Positions 55,294 through 63,960 of a stretch of 64,000 nt of DNA are shown here, one piece after another. A program made the translations under genes and the position numbers. Within the stretch, counting starts at the first letter, position 1. Each line of letters starts with the position of its first letter. A model generated the notes under the pieces. The model did not search any database, had not been told where the DNA came from, and saw nothing but the letters and a program-made list of their open reading frames with translations. The stretch comes from CAZLFA01 sp964558665 (GTDB lineage Bacteria > Desulfobacterota > Syntrophia > Syntrophales > PHBD01). The DNA lies in assembly GCA_964558665.1 (NCBI GenBank), contig CAZLFA010000007.1, positions 1 to 64,000 of the forward strand, given 5' to 3'.

Positions 55294-56219
55294 GATTTTT
55301 CTCCTCCGTCATCTGTTTTCTTCACAGTCCGCAAATAGGTCTCCTGCATGTTCCGCTTTTGCTCGGCGAACGAACAGACAGGGATCCCTTTCTCAAGAAG
55401 CCGGCGCAGCAGCCTGTGCTGTTCAATCGCCCCGGCGCTATAGGTAAAGACGGCCGTATTTCCTGAGAAGGTCAACTCTTCCACATCATCCTCCCCGCTC
55501 AGAAATTCTTCCAGTCCTTTATATGCGCCGGCGATCCTGATCTCGATGGCCGTTCGCTGCTTTTCGCCTGCAATCGGGGTATGATCGATGATCTTTCCTT
55601 CTCTTATGACCAGCATGTCAGTGGAGTATTCTTCCAACTCAGAAAGAATATGCGAGGAGACCAGCAGTGTCATGCCGTCATCGCGCAGCATGCGAAAAAG
55701 GCCTGCCAGACTGTGGCGGGCTTCCGGATCAAGTCCTGACGCCGGTTCGTCGAGCAGGAGAAATTTCGGCTCATGGACAATGGCCTGGGCAATGGCCAGC
55801 CGCTGCCGCTGTCCGCGCGAAAGCGTTCCGGCCTTCATCTCGAGGCGATCTGCAATCTCCAGCCGTTCGGCGCATAGATTTACAACCTTCATCTGTTTGT
55901 CGGGGGAAATGCCATGCGACATGGCGGCATACTGAAGACATCTTCTGACTGTGAGTTCTTCATACAATCCGAAGAAATCCGAAAGGTAACCGACCTTGCG
56001 GTGGGTGTCGCGGGGGGAGTCAAGGATGTTTTCTCCGTCCATGAGGATTGATCCGGATACAGGCTCTTCTATCGCCGCCAGACAGCGGAGCAGTGTTGTC
56101 TTCCCCGCGCCGTTCGGCCCCACCAGGGCGGTTATGCTTCCCTCCCGTATCTTGAAAGAGACATCATCAAGGGCTCTTGTTCCCGGATAATCGAAAATTA
56201 TATTTTTCGCTTCAATCAT
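55290..56219 (-). CDS. ABC transporter ATP-binding protein
   Basis: A 309-residue ATPase. Walker A is GPNGAGKTTLLR near residues 34-45, the signature is LSRGQRQRLAIA, Walker B is FLLLDEPASGLDP and the switch histidine lies in VSSHILSE. A C-terminal extension of about 90 residues is typical of ABC-2 exporters of the CcmA/NatA kind. The ATG overlaps the sensor kinase stop as ATGA, so kinase, ATPase and permease form an operon, perhaps a stress or antibiotic-sensing export unit (inference). Confidence 0.9.
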   Translation of the reverse strand: MIEAKNIIFDYPGTRALDDVSFKIREGSITALVGPNGAGKTTLLRCLAAIEEPVSGSILMDGENILDSPRDTHRKVGYLSDFFGLYEELTVRRCLQYAAMSHGISPDKQMKVVNLCAERLEIADRLEMKAGTLSRGQRQRLAIAQAIVHEPKFLLLDEPASGLDPEARHSLAGLFRMLRDDGMTLLVSSHILSELEEYSTDMLVIREGKIIDHTPIAGEKQRTAIEIRIAGAYKGLEEFLSGEDDVEELTFSGNTAVFTYSAGAIEQHRLLRRLLEKGIPVCSFAEQKRNMQETYLRTVKKTDDGGEKS

Positions 56220-58198
56220 TGTACGCCTTTTTTAGAATCGTATTTATCCAGCAGCCTGCGAATGACATCCGCCAGCTCGTTTATCTTGACCGGCTTTGTA
56301 AGCAGATGATCGATGCCCTGGTCTCTGCTTCTGCTCAGTTCCTCCTTTTCATGGAAACCTGAACAAAGGATTATAGGTACATAAGGCCTGATGCTTCTTA
56401 TTGCCGCCGCCACATCAAATCCGGTCATTTTCGGCATGGTTTTGTCCGTAACCACCAGATCAAATGCATCAGCGCGTGATTTGAACATCTCTACAGCCTT
56501 GACGGGGTCTGTTGCCGTCAATACGTTGTAATTAAGGTTCCCGAGCAGATGTTTATATGATTCAACCACCATTTCCTCGTCATCGATGAAGAGAATTGTT
56601 TCCCCTTTTCCCTGCGGTATGATCTCTTCCCCGCTATCGGCATGTCCCTCCTGCATTTCAAGGAGCGGCATATAGATTCTGAAGATGCTCCCCGTGCCCT
56701 CTTCGCTGTCCACTCTGATTTCTCCGCCGTGATCCCTTACGATGCCGTGAACGACAGCAAGCCCCAGGCCTGCCCCCTCTCCCAGACCTTTGGTTGTAAA
56801 ATACGGTTCAAAGATTCTTCCCAGCTTGTCCTGGGGGATGCCGACGCCGGTGTCCCGGACCAGCATCTCCAGATAATGGCCGGGCTTCAGGGGCGGGTTA
56901 AGATGTATGCTGCCGGGATTGACCGTGGTTTTCTTAAGCCCGATTTCCAGGATGCCTCCGGTTTCTTTCATGGCGTGGCCCGCGTTTGTGCACAGGTTCA
57001 TGAGCACCTGATGTATCTGAGTAGGATCGGCTATGATTACGTCGGAAGACGTTTCAATTGTCTGTTTTATTTCTATGGTGGAAGGAAGTGATGCCCTCAT
57101 GAATTTTACGATTTCTTTAACTATCGGCGTGACGATGGTGGGGCTTTGCTTCTGTTCCGTCTTGCGGCTGAAGGTGAGTATCTGTTTTACCAGGTTTTTG
57201 GCTCTGTCCGCTGCCTTCAGCACCTCTTCCATGCTCTGGTACACTTTCGGCCTGTCTTTTACTGCCTCTTTGTAGAGTTGCGTGAAACCCATGATGCCGC
57301 TCAGGATGTTGTTGAAGTCATGAGCAATCCCGCCGGCGAGTGTTCCGATGGCCTCCATTTTCTGGGATTGTCTCAGTCTTTCTTCCAGCGCCACTTCCCT
57401 GGTGATGTCACGGTGAATGCATACATAATTGATGATGTTTCCGCCTTTATCGCGGACAGGCGACATGGTTACTTCCGAATCGAAATAGGTGCCGTCTTTT
57501 CTTCTGTTAATGCCGCGTCCCGACCATATCTTTCCGCCTGCCAGGGTCTCACGGATGCTTCGGTAGTAGGATTTATCATGACTGCCGCTTTTCAGATTCC
57601 TTGTATGCCACCCTATGACTTCTCCTCTCTCATAGCCCAGCATGCGCTCGAATGCCGGATTTGCGTACTGTATTATCCAATGGGTGTCGGTCAGGTATAT
57701 GCCTTCTGCGGTCTGCTCTATCGCCGTCACCAGCTTTGCCTGCTCTTCTTCAGCGCGCTTCTGTTCGGTGATGTCTTCAACTATCGACATTGCCCCCGTT
57801 ATGCATCCGTTACGATCATGTATGGGTGTTATATGAAGGCGCAGAAGGCTTTTTCTCCCCCATTTCGAAGCATACTCCTTTTCAGCGTATATGTTGACAT
57901 CATCATCCATGCACCAACGGAACAGATCGGAAATTCCCGCGTCAACCAGGAGAGGGAAGGTCAGAAGGTTGATGGCCATTGTCTGCTCGCGGGATGGCGA
58001 GCCCAGGATTTTCAGCAGGGCTGAATTGACATCTGTAATGCAGCCTGTCCCGTCGATTGAGATGATTCCCAGGGGCGTGTTTTCTACAATAGCCCGGTAG
58101 CGCTCTTCGCTTTTTCTGATTTCTTCCTCAGTCTTTTTTCGATCGGCGATATTCCTGCAGACATTGACAATGCCGAGAGGCCTGCCTTCATGATCCAC
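56216..58198 (-). CDS. hybrid sensor histidine kinase, main part (5' end lost to a frameshift)
   Basis: A 660-residue reading frame. It opens with the tail of a PAS/PAC domain (DHEGRPLGIVNVCRNI), then PAS domains at about 32-145 and 155-270. The kinase phospho-acceptor is H293 in GGIAHDFNNIL, the N box is LMNLCTNAGHAM, and the G boxes are RDTGVGIP and GAGLGLAVVHGI. A receiver domain at about 533-655 has D585 in VVTDKTMPKMTG. The GTG at 58198 is an artefact of the frame break: the missing half of the first PAS domain is encoded in another frame at 58084-58635. No DNA-binding output domain is present. Confidence 0.85.
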   Translation of the reverse strand: MDHEGRPLGIVNVCRNIADRKKTEEEIRKSEERYRAIVENTPLGIISIDGTGCITDVNSALLKILGSPSREQTMAINLLTFPLLVDAGISDLFRWCMDDDVNIYAEKEYASKWGRKSLLRLHITPIHDRNGCITGAMSIVEDITEQKRAEEEQAKLVTAIEQTAEGIYLTDTHWIIQYANPAFERMLGYERGEVIGWHTRNLKSGSHDKSYYRSIRETLAGGKIWSGRGINRRKDGTYFDSEVTMSPVRDKGGNIINYVCIHRDITREVALEERLRQSQKMEAIGTLAGGIAHDFNNILSGIMGFTQLYKEAVKDRPKVYQSMEEVLKAADRAKNLVKQILTFSRKTEQKQSPTIVTPIVKEIVKFMRASLPSTIEIKQTIETSSDVIIADPTQIHQVLMNLCTNAGHAMKETGGILEIGLKKTTVNPGSIHLNPPLKPGHYLEMLVRDTGVGIPQDKLGRIFEPYFTTKGLGEGAGLGLAVVHGIVRDHGGEIRVDSEEGTGSIFRIYMPLLEMQEGHADSGEEIIPQGKGETILFIDDEEMVVESYKHLLGNLNYNVLTATDPVKAVEMFKSRADAFDLVVTDKTMPKMTGFDVAAAIRSIRPYVPIILCSGFHEKEELSRSRDQGIDHLLTKPVKINELADVIRRLLDKYDSKKGVQ

Positions 58199-58635
58199 AA
58201 AACATCTCCGTTCACTTCAAACGGAATTATGCTGCCGTCTTTCATCAACAGGTTGTATTCCTGCGGGCCAAGCTTTTTTCCCATCATACGGATGGTGTTT
58301 TCTATGATTCTTGCGTGATCTTCCGGAGCAATGAACGAGAGCATGTTCTTGCCTTCAATCTCTTCCCTGGAATACCCGCTTACCTGAAGGGCGTAATCGT
58401 TGATAAAAAGGATTTTCCCTTCGAGATCCATGCATACCAGAATGTCGACCATGGTATTTATCGTAGTGCTGAAAAGCATTCTGCTCTCGCGCAGTTCATC
58501 TTCAATCTGTCTGCTGTCGGGGGATGTATGGCTTTTCAGATCGGCCAGTTGCCTGCGCAGAGCGGCGAGCTCTTCTGTCAGCATTTTCTTGGTCTTGTCT
58601 TCGTCCCGCATGTTTCCATCCCAAAGGATATGCAT
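58084..58635 (-). CDS. hybrid sensor histidine kinase, 5' part in another frame
   Basis: A 183-residue frame with a coiled-coil N-terminus (TEELAALRRQLADLK) and a PAS domain (INTMVDILVCMDLEGKILFI, GYSREEIEGKNML, LLMKDGSIIPFEVNGDVL). After that the sequence stops looking like PAS, whereas the other frame takes up the PAC sequence from 58198. Adding one base to the run of four A at 58199-58202 (plus strand) would join both into one protein of about 790 residues. ATG at 58611, preceded by GGGATGGA, is a likelier start than 58635. Confidence 0.8.
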   Translation of the reverse strand: MHILWDGNMRDEDKTKKMLTEELAALRRQLADLKSHTSPDSRQIEDELRESRMLFSTTINTMVDILVCMDLEGKILFINDYALQVSGYSREEIEGKNMLSFIAPEDHARIIENTIRMMGKKLGPQEYNLLMKDGSIIPFEVNGDVLWIMKAGLSALSMSAGISPIEKRLRKKSEKAKSATGLL

Positions 58636-58637
58636 TT

Positions 58638-58682
58638 ACGGCATAATGTTATCATGAATCATGATGAAGCGCCACGGCATAA
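58638..58682. promoter_or_regulatory. inverted repeat between direct repeats upstream of the sensor kinase
   Basis: A perfect 7-bp inverted repeat with a one-base centre (ATCATGA-A-TCATGAT, 58651-58665) lies between two direct copies of ACGGCATAA at 58638-58646 and 58674-58682. It is directly upstream of the kinase operon and in the gap shared with the PHP operon, so it could be an operator. No promoter was assigned with confidence in 58636-58830; a TTGACC at 58760-58765 faces the PHP gene with a weak -10. Confidence 0.4.
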
Positions 58683-58830
58683 CTTGAACCCGCCCAGGAA
58701 GCTTTCCTGCTGTCGGCATCAAGAAGTAAGCACCGGTTATTCCAATACATTCATATCTGTTGACCACCGGTGCCGGAGTATGCTAAGAATTCACATATTT
58801 ATTTAAAAATCAACCTGTTGGAGAAATACA

Positions 58831-59487
58831 GTGATTGATCTTCATATGCATTCTATTTTCAGCGATGGCGAGCTGATTCCCGCCGAGCTGGTAAGACGGG
58901 CCGTGAATCGTGGTTATACCGCCATGGCGATAACCGATCATGGTGACCATTCGAATATTGATTTTATCATACCAAGGATTGTCAAGGCCTGCCGGCTGCT
59001 TTCAGAAGCCCACGGCATAAAGATAATCCCCGGAATCGAGCTGACCCACGTTCCGCCCGCGCACATAGCCGGGCTGACAGCGGAGTCACGGAAGCTGGGG
59101 GCCGGAATAGTGGTTGTGCACGGAGAAACAATAGCGGAGCCGGTCATGACGGGGACCAACAGGGCAGCTCTGGAGTCCGGGGTGGACATTCTTGCCCATC
59201 CGGGATTGATCAGCGAGGATGATGTCCGCCTGGCGGCGAAAAAAAACATCCTGCTGGAGATATCCGCGAGAAAAGGCCATTCTCTTACCAACGGGCATGT
59301 AGCCAGGGTAGCGCGCAGTTGTCGGGCCTCTCTTATCCTGAATACGGACAGCCATGCGCCGCAGGACCTTGTTGATGATGAGGCGGCGATAAGAATTGCC
59401 CTCGGAGCCGGTCTGTCGAAAGAAGAGACAGACGAAATATTCACAAATGCAAAAAAGCTGGTAGATAAAGTCTGGGTCCGTGAGTGA
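58831..59487 (+). CDS. PHP domain metal-dependent phosphoesterase
   Basis: A 218-residue PHP-family hydrolase of the HisK/YcdX type. Metal ligands are visible in IDLHMHSIFSDGE (H5, H7), ITDHGDH, PGIELTH, VVHGET, LAHPGLI and NTDSHAP. It likely cleaves a phosphoester; in this operon, with a glycosyltransferase and methyltransferase, it may act on a sugar phosphate. GTG start at 58831 with GGAG upstream. Confidence 0.87.
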   Translation: MIDLHMHSIFSDGELIPAELVRRAVNRGYTAMAITDHGDHSNIDFIIPRIVKACRLLSEAHGIKIIPGIELTHVPPAHIAGLTAESRKLGAGIVVVHGETIAEPVMTGTNRAALESGVDILAHPGLISEDDVRLAAKKNILLEISARKGHSLTNGHVARVARSCRASLILNTDSHAPQDLVDDEAAIRIALGAGLSKEETDEIFTNAKKLVDKVWVRE

Positions 59488-60767
59488 TGAAAATAAGGCT
59501 GCTGAATGCAAGGGCAAACGCCAAATCGCCCTCGGAGCCGCTGAAGATATGCCTGTTGACTTATCGCGGCAATCCCACTTGCGGTGGCCAGGGCGTCTAT
59601 ATAAAATACCTGAGCCGCGCCCTCAGGGATCTGGGGCACAGCGTGGATGTGATCTCCGGACCGCCATATCCGGAGTTGGTTGATAATGTCACGCTGCGCA
59701 AGCTGCCCGGCCTGGACCTTTATAATCCGGATCATCTCTTCAAGCCAAAAAAGATGAAATATCTGGTCTATCCGGTGAACCAGATAGAGTATCTGAGCAT
59801 GTCCCTGGGAGGTTTTCCGGAACCGTTGACGTTCGGTCTCCGCGCCTATCACTATTTCCGGACCCGTCGGCCCGTCTATGATATAGTGCACGACAATCAA
59901 TGTCTGTCCTACGGCCTGCTGGGGCTGCCGCAAATGGGTTTCCCCACAGTTGCCACCATACATCACCCCATAACCAGGGACAGAGCCGTCGATCTTGAAG
60001 CGGCGCCCACCCTGCTGAAGAAAATCAAGGTAATGCGCTGGTATTCGTTTCTTCCCATGCAGAAGAGGGTATCCCGGCGTCTGGCGAGGCTTATTACTGT
60101 TTCCGAGTGCTCGAAAAAGGACATCAGCGCCGATTTCAGCGTGCCTCTGCATAATTTTAGAGTTGTGCCCAACGGCATCAACGACGATTACTTTTATCCT
60201 CTGCCGCACGTGAAGCGGTCAAAAGATCAGATAATCACAACCAACAGTGCGGACACGCCGCTAAAGGGTTTGAAATACCTGCTCGAGGCGGTGAAGGCCA
60301 TCCGCAGGAAACGCCCGATAAAGCTTACCGTAATCGGAACTCCCAAAAAAGACGGAATGATCGAGCGGTATGTGAGACAATTGGGGATAGGGGATATTGT
60401 CAGATTTACAGGCAGGATAGAGTATGAAGAGTTTGCCGGATACTATGCCGAGGCGGCCATGGCGGTTATACCCTCATTGTATGAGGGATTCGGCATGCCG
60501 GCGGGCGAAGCGATGGCCTGCGGCGTTCCCGTTGTCAGCACGACCGGCGGCGCATTGCCGGAGGTGGTTGGGGAAGCCGGCATTCTGGTTCCCCCCGGAG
60601 ACAGCCGCGCCCTCGAAAGGGCAATCGTCTCGCTGCTCGATAATCCTGAGAAGAGACAGATGATGGGCAGGGCGGGATTGGAAAGGGTCAACGCCTCATT
60701 TACCTGGCGCCATGCTGCACAGAGAACTATTGATGTCTACCGTGAGGCGATTGATGCTTACCGTTGA
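59487..60767 (+). CDS. GT4 family glycosyltransferase
   Basis: A 426-residue GT-B retaining glycosyltransferase. N-terminal GGQGVYIKYLSRAL is a donor/acceptor loop; the C-terminal half has VPNGINDDYF, TPLKGLKYLLEA, IPSLYEGFGMPAGEAMACGVPVV (the EX7E motif) and VPPGDSRALERAI. ATG at 59487 overlaps the PHP stop as TGATG; a GTG at 59484 is one codon upstream. The sugar and acceptor are unknown. Confidence 0.9.
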   Translation: MKIRLLNARANAKSPSEPLKICLLTYRGNPTCGGQGVYIKYLSRALRDLGHSVDVISGPPYPELVDNVTLRKLPGLDLYNPDHLFKPKKMKYLVYPVNQIEYLSMSLGGFPEPLTFGLRAYHYFRTRRPVYDIVHDNQCLSYGLLGLPQMGFPTVATIHHPITRDRAVDLEAAPTLLKKIKVMRWYSFLPMQKRVSRRLARLITVSECSKKDISADFSVPLHNFRVVPNGINDDYFYPLPHVKRSKDQIITTNSADTPLKGLKYLLEAVKAIRRKRPIKLTVIGTPKKDGMIERYVRQLGIGDIVRFTGRIEYEEFAGYYAEAAMAVIPSLYEGFGMPAGEAMACGVPVVSTTGGALPEVVGEAGILVPPGDSRALERAIVSLLDNPEKRQMMGRAGLERVNASFTWRHAAQRTIDVYREAIDAYR

Positions 60768-61470
60768 TTTTCACAAACTCAATATCAGACCGGGGATGAG
60801 GATTCTTGACGCGGGGTGCGGTGCCGGAAGGCACATAGGGACCGTCTATCCGAGAAGCCGTGTTGATGTCGTCGGCATAGACCTGAAATGGGAGGACCTG
60901 AAGAAGTCTCAGTTTACTTTGCGCATGTCTCAGGAGGAAGGGCGAGGTCTGTGGATGATCTCTCAGTCCGATGTGACAAGCATTCCCTTCAAAGACGGCG
61001 TCTTTGATTTAGTCATCTGTTCAGAAGTGCTCGAACATATTCCCGACAATAAATCGGCAGTCTCCGAACTGATGAGGGTCTTGAAACCGGGCGGCGATCT
61101 TGTCGTCAGTGTCCCCAGATTTTTTCCGGAACGCATCTGCTGGGCTCTCTCGAAGAGTTATCATAATGAGCCGGGGGGGCACATCAGGATATACAGAAAG
61201 AAGGAGCTGCTGAATCTCCTTGAGGGCGCCGGTGCGCGATGCACTGCCGTACGTTATAAACACGGGCTGCATGCCCCTTACTGGTGGCTCAAGTGTCTTG
61301 TGGGTCATAAAAAAGAAGATTCGCTGCCGGTTAATCTCTACAAGAGATTCCTTGAGTGGGACATAATAAAGAATCCTCCTCTCACCCGGTTTCTCGAACA
61401 TCTTTTAAACCCTTTTATCGCCAAGAGCATTGTTTATTACCTGAAGAAGGATAAGCTTATATGGAATTGA
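60754..61470 (+). CDS. class I SAM-dependent methyltransferase
   Basis: A 238-residue Methyltransf_11-type protein. Motif I is ILDAGCGAGRHIG, then GIDLKWEDL, VTSIPFKDGVFDLVICSEVLEHI and LKPGGDLVVSVP. The frame opens at 60712, but ATG 60754 has a GAGG site 8 bp upstream and shortens the overlap with the glycosyltransferase gene to 14 bp, so it is preferred. The C-terminal segment (APYWWLKCLVG) is hydrophobic and may bind membrane. It probably methylates a glycan or lipid-linked sugar (inference). Confidence 0.87.
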   Translation: MLTVDFHKLNIRPGMRILDAGCGAGRHIGTVYPRSRVDVVGIDLKWEDLKKSQFTLRMSQEEGRGLWMISQSDVTSIPFKDGVFDLVICSEVLEHIPDNKSAVSELMRVLKPGGDLVVSVPRFFPERICWALSKSYHNEPGGHIRIYRKKELLNLLEGAGARCTAVRYKHGLHAPYWWLKCLVGHKKEDSLPVNLYKRFLEWDIIKNPPLTRFLEHLLNPFIAKSIVYYLKKDKLIWN

Positions 61471-62501
61471 ATCTGTCCCGCAGCAGTTCTGCGGCTGTTT
61501 TGGATACGGATGAAGTAGCGTCGTTTATCGCCTCGGTGCAGAAAGCCAATGGCGAAATTCCCTGGTCTGCAGGCGGCAAGACCGATCCCTGGGATCATGT
61601 GGAATCCGCCATGGGGTTGAGTGTTGCCGGTTATATCAAAGAAGCGGAAATGGCCTACAGATGGATGTCATCAACCCAGTTGAAAGATGGAAGCTGGTGG
61701 GCGGCCGTCAAGGATGGAGAACCTGTCGACAAAACCAAAGACGCCAACTTCTCATCTTATATTGCCGTCGGCGTCTATCATCACTTTCTTGTTACCGGCA
61801 ACGAGTCATTTCTCCGTTCCATGTGGCCGACCGTAAAGGCGGGCATCGATTATGCGTTGAATCTGCAGGCCCCCGGAGGCGAGATATACTGGGCGAGAAA
61901 CGGCGAAGGCGTGGCGGATACAATGGCCTTACTGACCGGATCGAGCTCGGTTTACATGAGTCTGAAGTGCGCCCTTGCCATTGCCCGGCGTTTGGGAAAG
62001 AAGAGGCCGGCATGGGAAATATCCCTGGGCAGGCTGGGTGAGGCAATCAAAGAGAGACCCAATCTCTTCAACATGATGAAAAAACGTTATTCAATGGACT
62101 GGTATTATCCGGTTCTCTGCGGCGCCGTCACCGGTATGGATGCCAGGAGGCGCATAGATAAATCATGGGACAGGTTCGTGGTTCCGGACTGGGGCGTGCG
62201 CTGCGTGTCCGATCGTCCCTGGGCGACCATGGCAGAGACGGCAGAGCTTGTCCTTGCACTCGTGGCAATCGGTGAAGCAGAAAGAGCAAAAGCCGTTTTC
62301 AGCTGGCTATGCGATAAAAAATTCGGCGACGGGTCATACTGGATGGGCGTGACGTTTCCGGACGGAGTCATATGGCCCGAGGACAAAACTTCATGGACTT
62401 CGGCCGCCATCCTGCTTGCACATGACGCCCTTCATAAAATCTCTCCCGCCGCCGGACTGTTTGACCACTCGTTCTGGGAAGCAGCAGCAACTCAATTGTA
62501 G
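61461..62501 (+). CDS. alpha/alpha-toroid (prenyltransferase/squalene-cyclase-like) protein
   Basis: A 346-residue helical protein built from repeats with QKANGEIPW, LKDGSWW, GGEIYW, FGDGSYW and tryptophan-rich helices, as in proteins often labelled prenyltransferase by their toroid fold. No DDxxD-type catalytic motif is seen. It overlaps the methyltransferase stop by 10 bp. The same fold type ends the fusion protein at 169-3282. A role in glycan or lipid modification is likely from neighbours; true prenyl transfer is not supported. Confidence 0.75.
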   Translation: MELNLSRSSSAAVLDTDEVASFIASVQKANGEIPWSAGGKTDPWDHVESAMGLSVAGYIKEAEMAYRWMSSTQLKDGSWWAAVKDGEPVDKTKDANFSSYIAVGVYHHFLVTGNESFLRSMWPTVKAGIDYALNLQAPGGEIYWARNGEGVADTMALLTGSSSVYMSLKCALAIARRLGKKRPAWEISLGRLGEAIKERPNLFNMMKKRYSMDWYYPVLCGAVTGMDARRRIDKSWDRFVVPDWGVRCVSDRPWATMAETAELVLALVAIGEAERAKAVFSWLCDKKFGDGSYWMGVTFPDGVIWPEDKTSWTSAAILLAHDALHKISPAAGLFDHSFWEAAATQL

Positions 62502-62510
62502 GGTGTATCG

Positions 62511-63233
62511 TTGAAGAGAGACCACCGGCCTTATATCCTCAAGCGTCTGGATATACTTTTCCAGCAGTGGTACGTCCATCACTTCCTGAAACCGCAGTTT
62601 GCATATCTGGGCAAAGGGGCGCTTTTCATGAAGCCCTGGCACGTGGAGATATTCGGAGGTCCGGTGTCGCTGGGAAACTATGCCAACGTCATCGCCACGC
62701 CGGACAAGAAGGTGAGGCTCACCGTGTGGTCTGATTCTGCCGACAAGGGATCTATTGAAATTTCCGACTACTGTCTCATCTGTCCCGGTGTGCGGGTATC
62801 GGCGGCAACAAGCGTGGTCATCGGAGAAAGCTGCATGCTGGCGCAGGGGGCGTTTGTTACCGATTCAGACTGGCACGGCGTGTATGACCGCAGCCTGTCC
62901 GTGGGGCAGAGCATGCCGGTCAGGATAGGGAACAATGTCTGGATCGGAGACAGTGCCATCATCTGCAAAGGAGTTTCGATAGGTGAAAACAGCATCGTCG
63001 GTGCCGGGTCGGTAGTGGTTAAGGATGTAGGTCCGAATGTGATCGTCGCCGGAAACCCGGCGGTTGTCGTTAAGGAACTGGATAGAGACAGGCACATCAA
63101 AACCAGAGCGGATTGGTTCGCCGATCCCCGGCACCTTGCAGAGCAGTTCGATATCATCGACCGTCATCATCTGCAGGACAATACCTGGCTGGGATGGGTG
63201 AGATCGGTTCTGTTCCCGAAGGCCGGCGACTAG
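62511..63233 (+). CDS. left-handed beta-helix (hexapeptide) acyltransferase
   Basis: A 240-residue acyltransferase of the LbH family. Hexapeptide repeats are visible at about residues 75-200, including ISDYCLICPGVRVSAATSVV, IGNNVWIGDSAIICKGVSIG and VGAGSVVVKDVGPNVIVAGNPAVVVKEL, with the catalytic-type histidine in DSDWHGVYD. It probably O- or N-acetylates a sugar made or moved by the operon. Start is TTG at 62511, preceded by AGGGTG. It is the last gene of the PHP-GT4-methyltransferase-toroid unit. Confidence 0.83.
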   Translation: MKRDHRPYILKRLDILFQQWYVHHFLKPQFAYLGKGALFMKPWHVEIFGGPVSLGNYANVIATPDKKVRLTVWSDSADKGSIEISDYCLICPGVRVSAATSVVIGESCMLAQGAFVTDSDWHGVYDRSLSVGQSMPVRIGNNVWIGDSAIICKGVSIGENSIVGAGSVVVKDVGPNVIVAGNPAVVVKELDRDRHIKTRADWFADPRHLAEQFDIIDRHHLQDNTWLGWVRSVLFPKAGD

Positions 63234-63255
63234 TTCGTTTCGATCCGGAAACTGA

Positions 63256-63840
63256 TCAGAAGTCGTAGCGGATGCCTACTCCCAGGGCATTGGATGCCCC
63301 GTATATGTCATTGAAAAGGCCGAATACGCCGGATCGGTGATGGATGCGGAAGATCATGCTCCAATTCTTCGTACCCGGAACCTCAAATGCAACTTCAACC
63401 AGGAGATAGTTTAAGAACTTGGCCGCCTTCCCATGCAGTTCCAATTCCAGTTCCGGGATCTCCGTAGCCAGTGAAAACCCCTCGCCGATAGCGAAACTGG
63501 TATCGAGATACTTGTCCCAGGGAAACTTAAGCCAGCGGGCTATAAAAACCCCGTTGAACTCGTAATGGGTCTGCTTGCCGAAGTGCTTGACGGCCTGCCC
63601 CTCCACTTCGAAGTCCATATAATCACGCCATGAGGCGATTCTTTTACCGGCAGTAACGGCGAAAAAGTAGTAGTCGGTTGAAAATTTTGTCGGCAGGAAT
63701 GCCCCCCAGATGTCCTCTTCCGTTTGCATTGCCCCGTACACGGTCATGAAGTAATTCTTCTCGGATGCCTCTGCATCGACCGGCAACAGAAGAATAAATG
63801 ATGCGATATAAAAGAAAAAGGAACTTTTGTATCGTTTCAT
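63256..63840 (-). CDS. outer membrane beta-barrel, PagL-like (lipid A 3-O-deacylase/acyloxyacyl hydrolase type)
   Basis: A 194-residue exported protein with a signal peptide of about 25 residues ending in AEAS. The remainder alternates polar and hydrophobic residues and ends in GIRYDF, the usual outer membrane barrel signature. FRIHHRSGVFGLFND near the C-terminus has the H-x-S pattern seen in the PagL active site. PagL removes the 3-position acyl chain from lipid A. The arn operon in the same window makes lipid A remodelling a fitting role, but the enzymatic call is tentative. Confidence 0.7.
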   Translation of the reverse strand: MKRYKSSFFFYIASFILLLPVDAEASEKNYFMTVYGAMQTEEDIWGAFLPTKFSTDYYFFAVTAGKRIASWRDYMDFEVEGQAVKHFGKQTHYEFNGVFIARWLKFPWDKYLDTSFAIGEGFSLATEIPELELELHGKAAKFLNYLLVEVAFEVPGTKNWSMIFRIHHRSGVFGLFNDIYGASNALGVGIRYDF

Positions 63841-63931
63841 GGGTTACCAGAAGGTTGAGAAAAAATGGTTAATAACGGGAAATGAAATCTACATATCGAA
63901 TAGGATGTCTCAAGTGAAAACCTGATGACTG

Positions 63932-63960
63932 ATTATAAAAATTATTGAGAAAGAAGTCAA
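63932..63960 (-). promoter_or_regulatory. sigma70-type promoter of the PagL-like gene
   Basis: On the minus strand TTGACT (63960-63955) and a perfect TATAAT (63937-63932) are spaced by exactly 17 bp. Transcription would start near 63925, giving a leader of about 85 nt before the ATG at 63840. Nothing else was recognised in 63841-64000. Confidence 0.7.

Noticed and set aside
57146..58024. 292-residue plus-strand open frame
   Set aside because: It is antisense to the sensor kinase, whose PAS and HisKA motifs are clear.
58938..60209. 423-residue minus-strand open frame
   Set aside because: It lies antisense across the PHP and glycosyltransferase genes, both with clear family motifs. It is low in recognisable domains and has no ribosome site, so it is a shadow frame.
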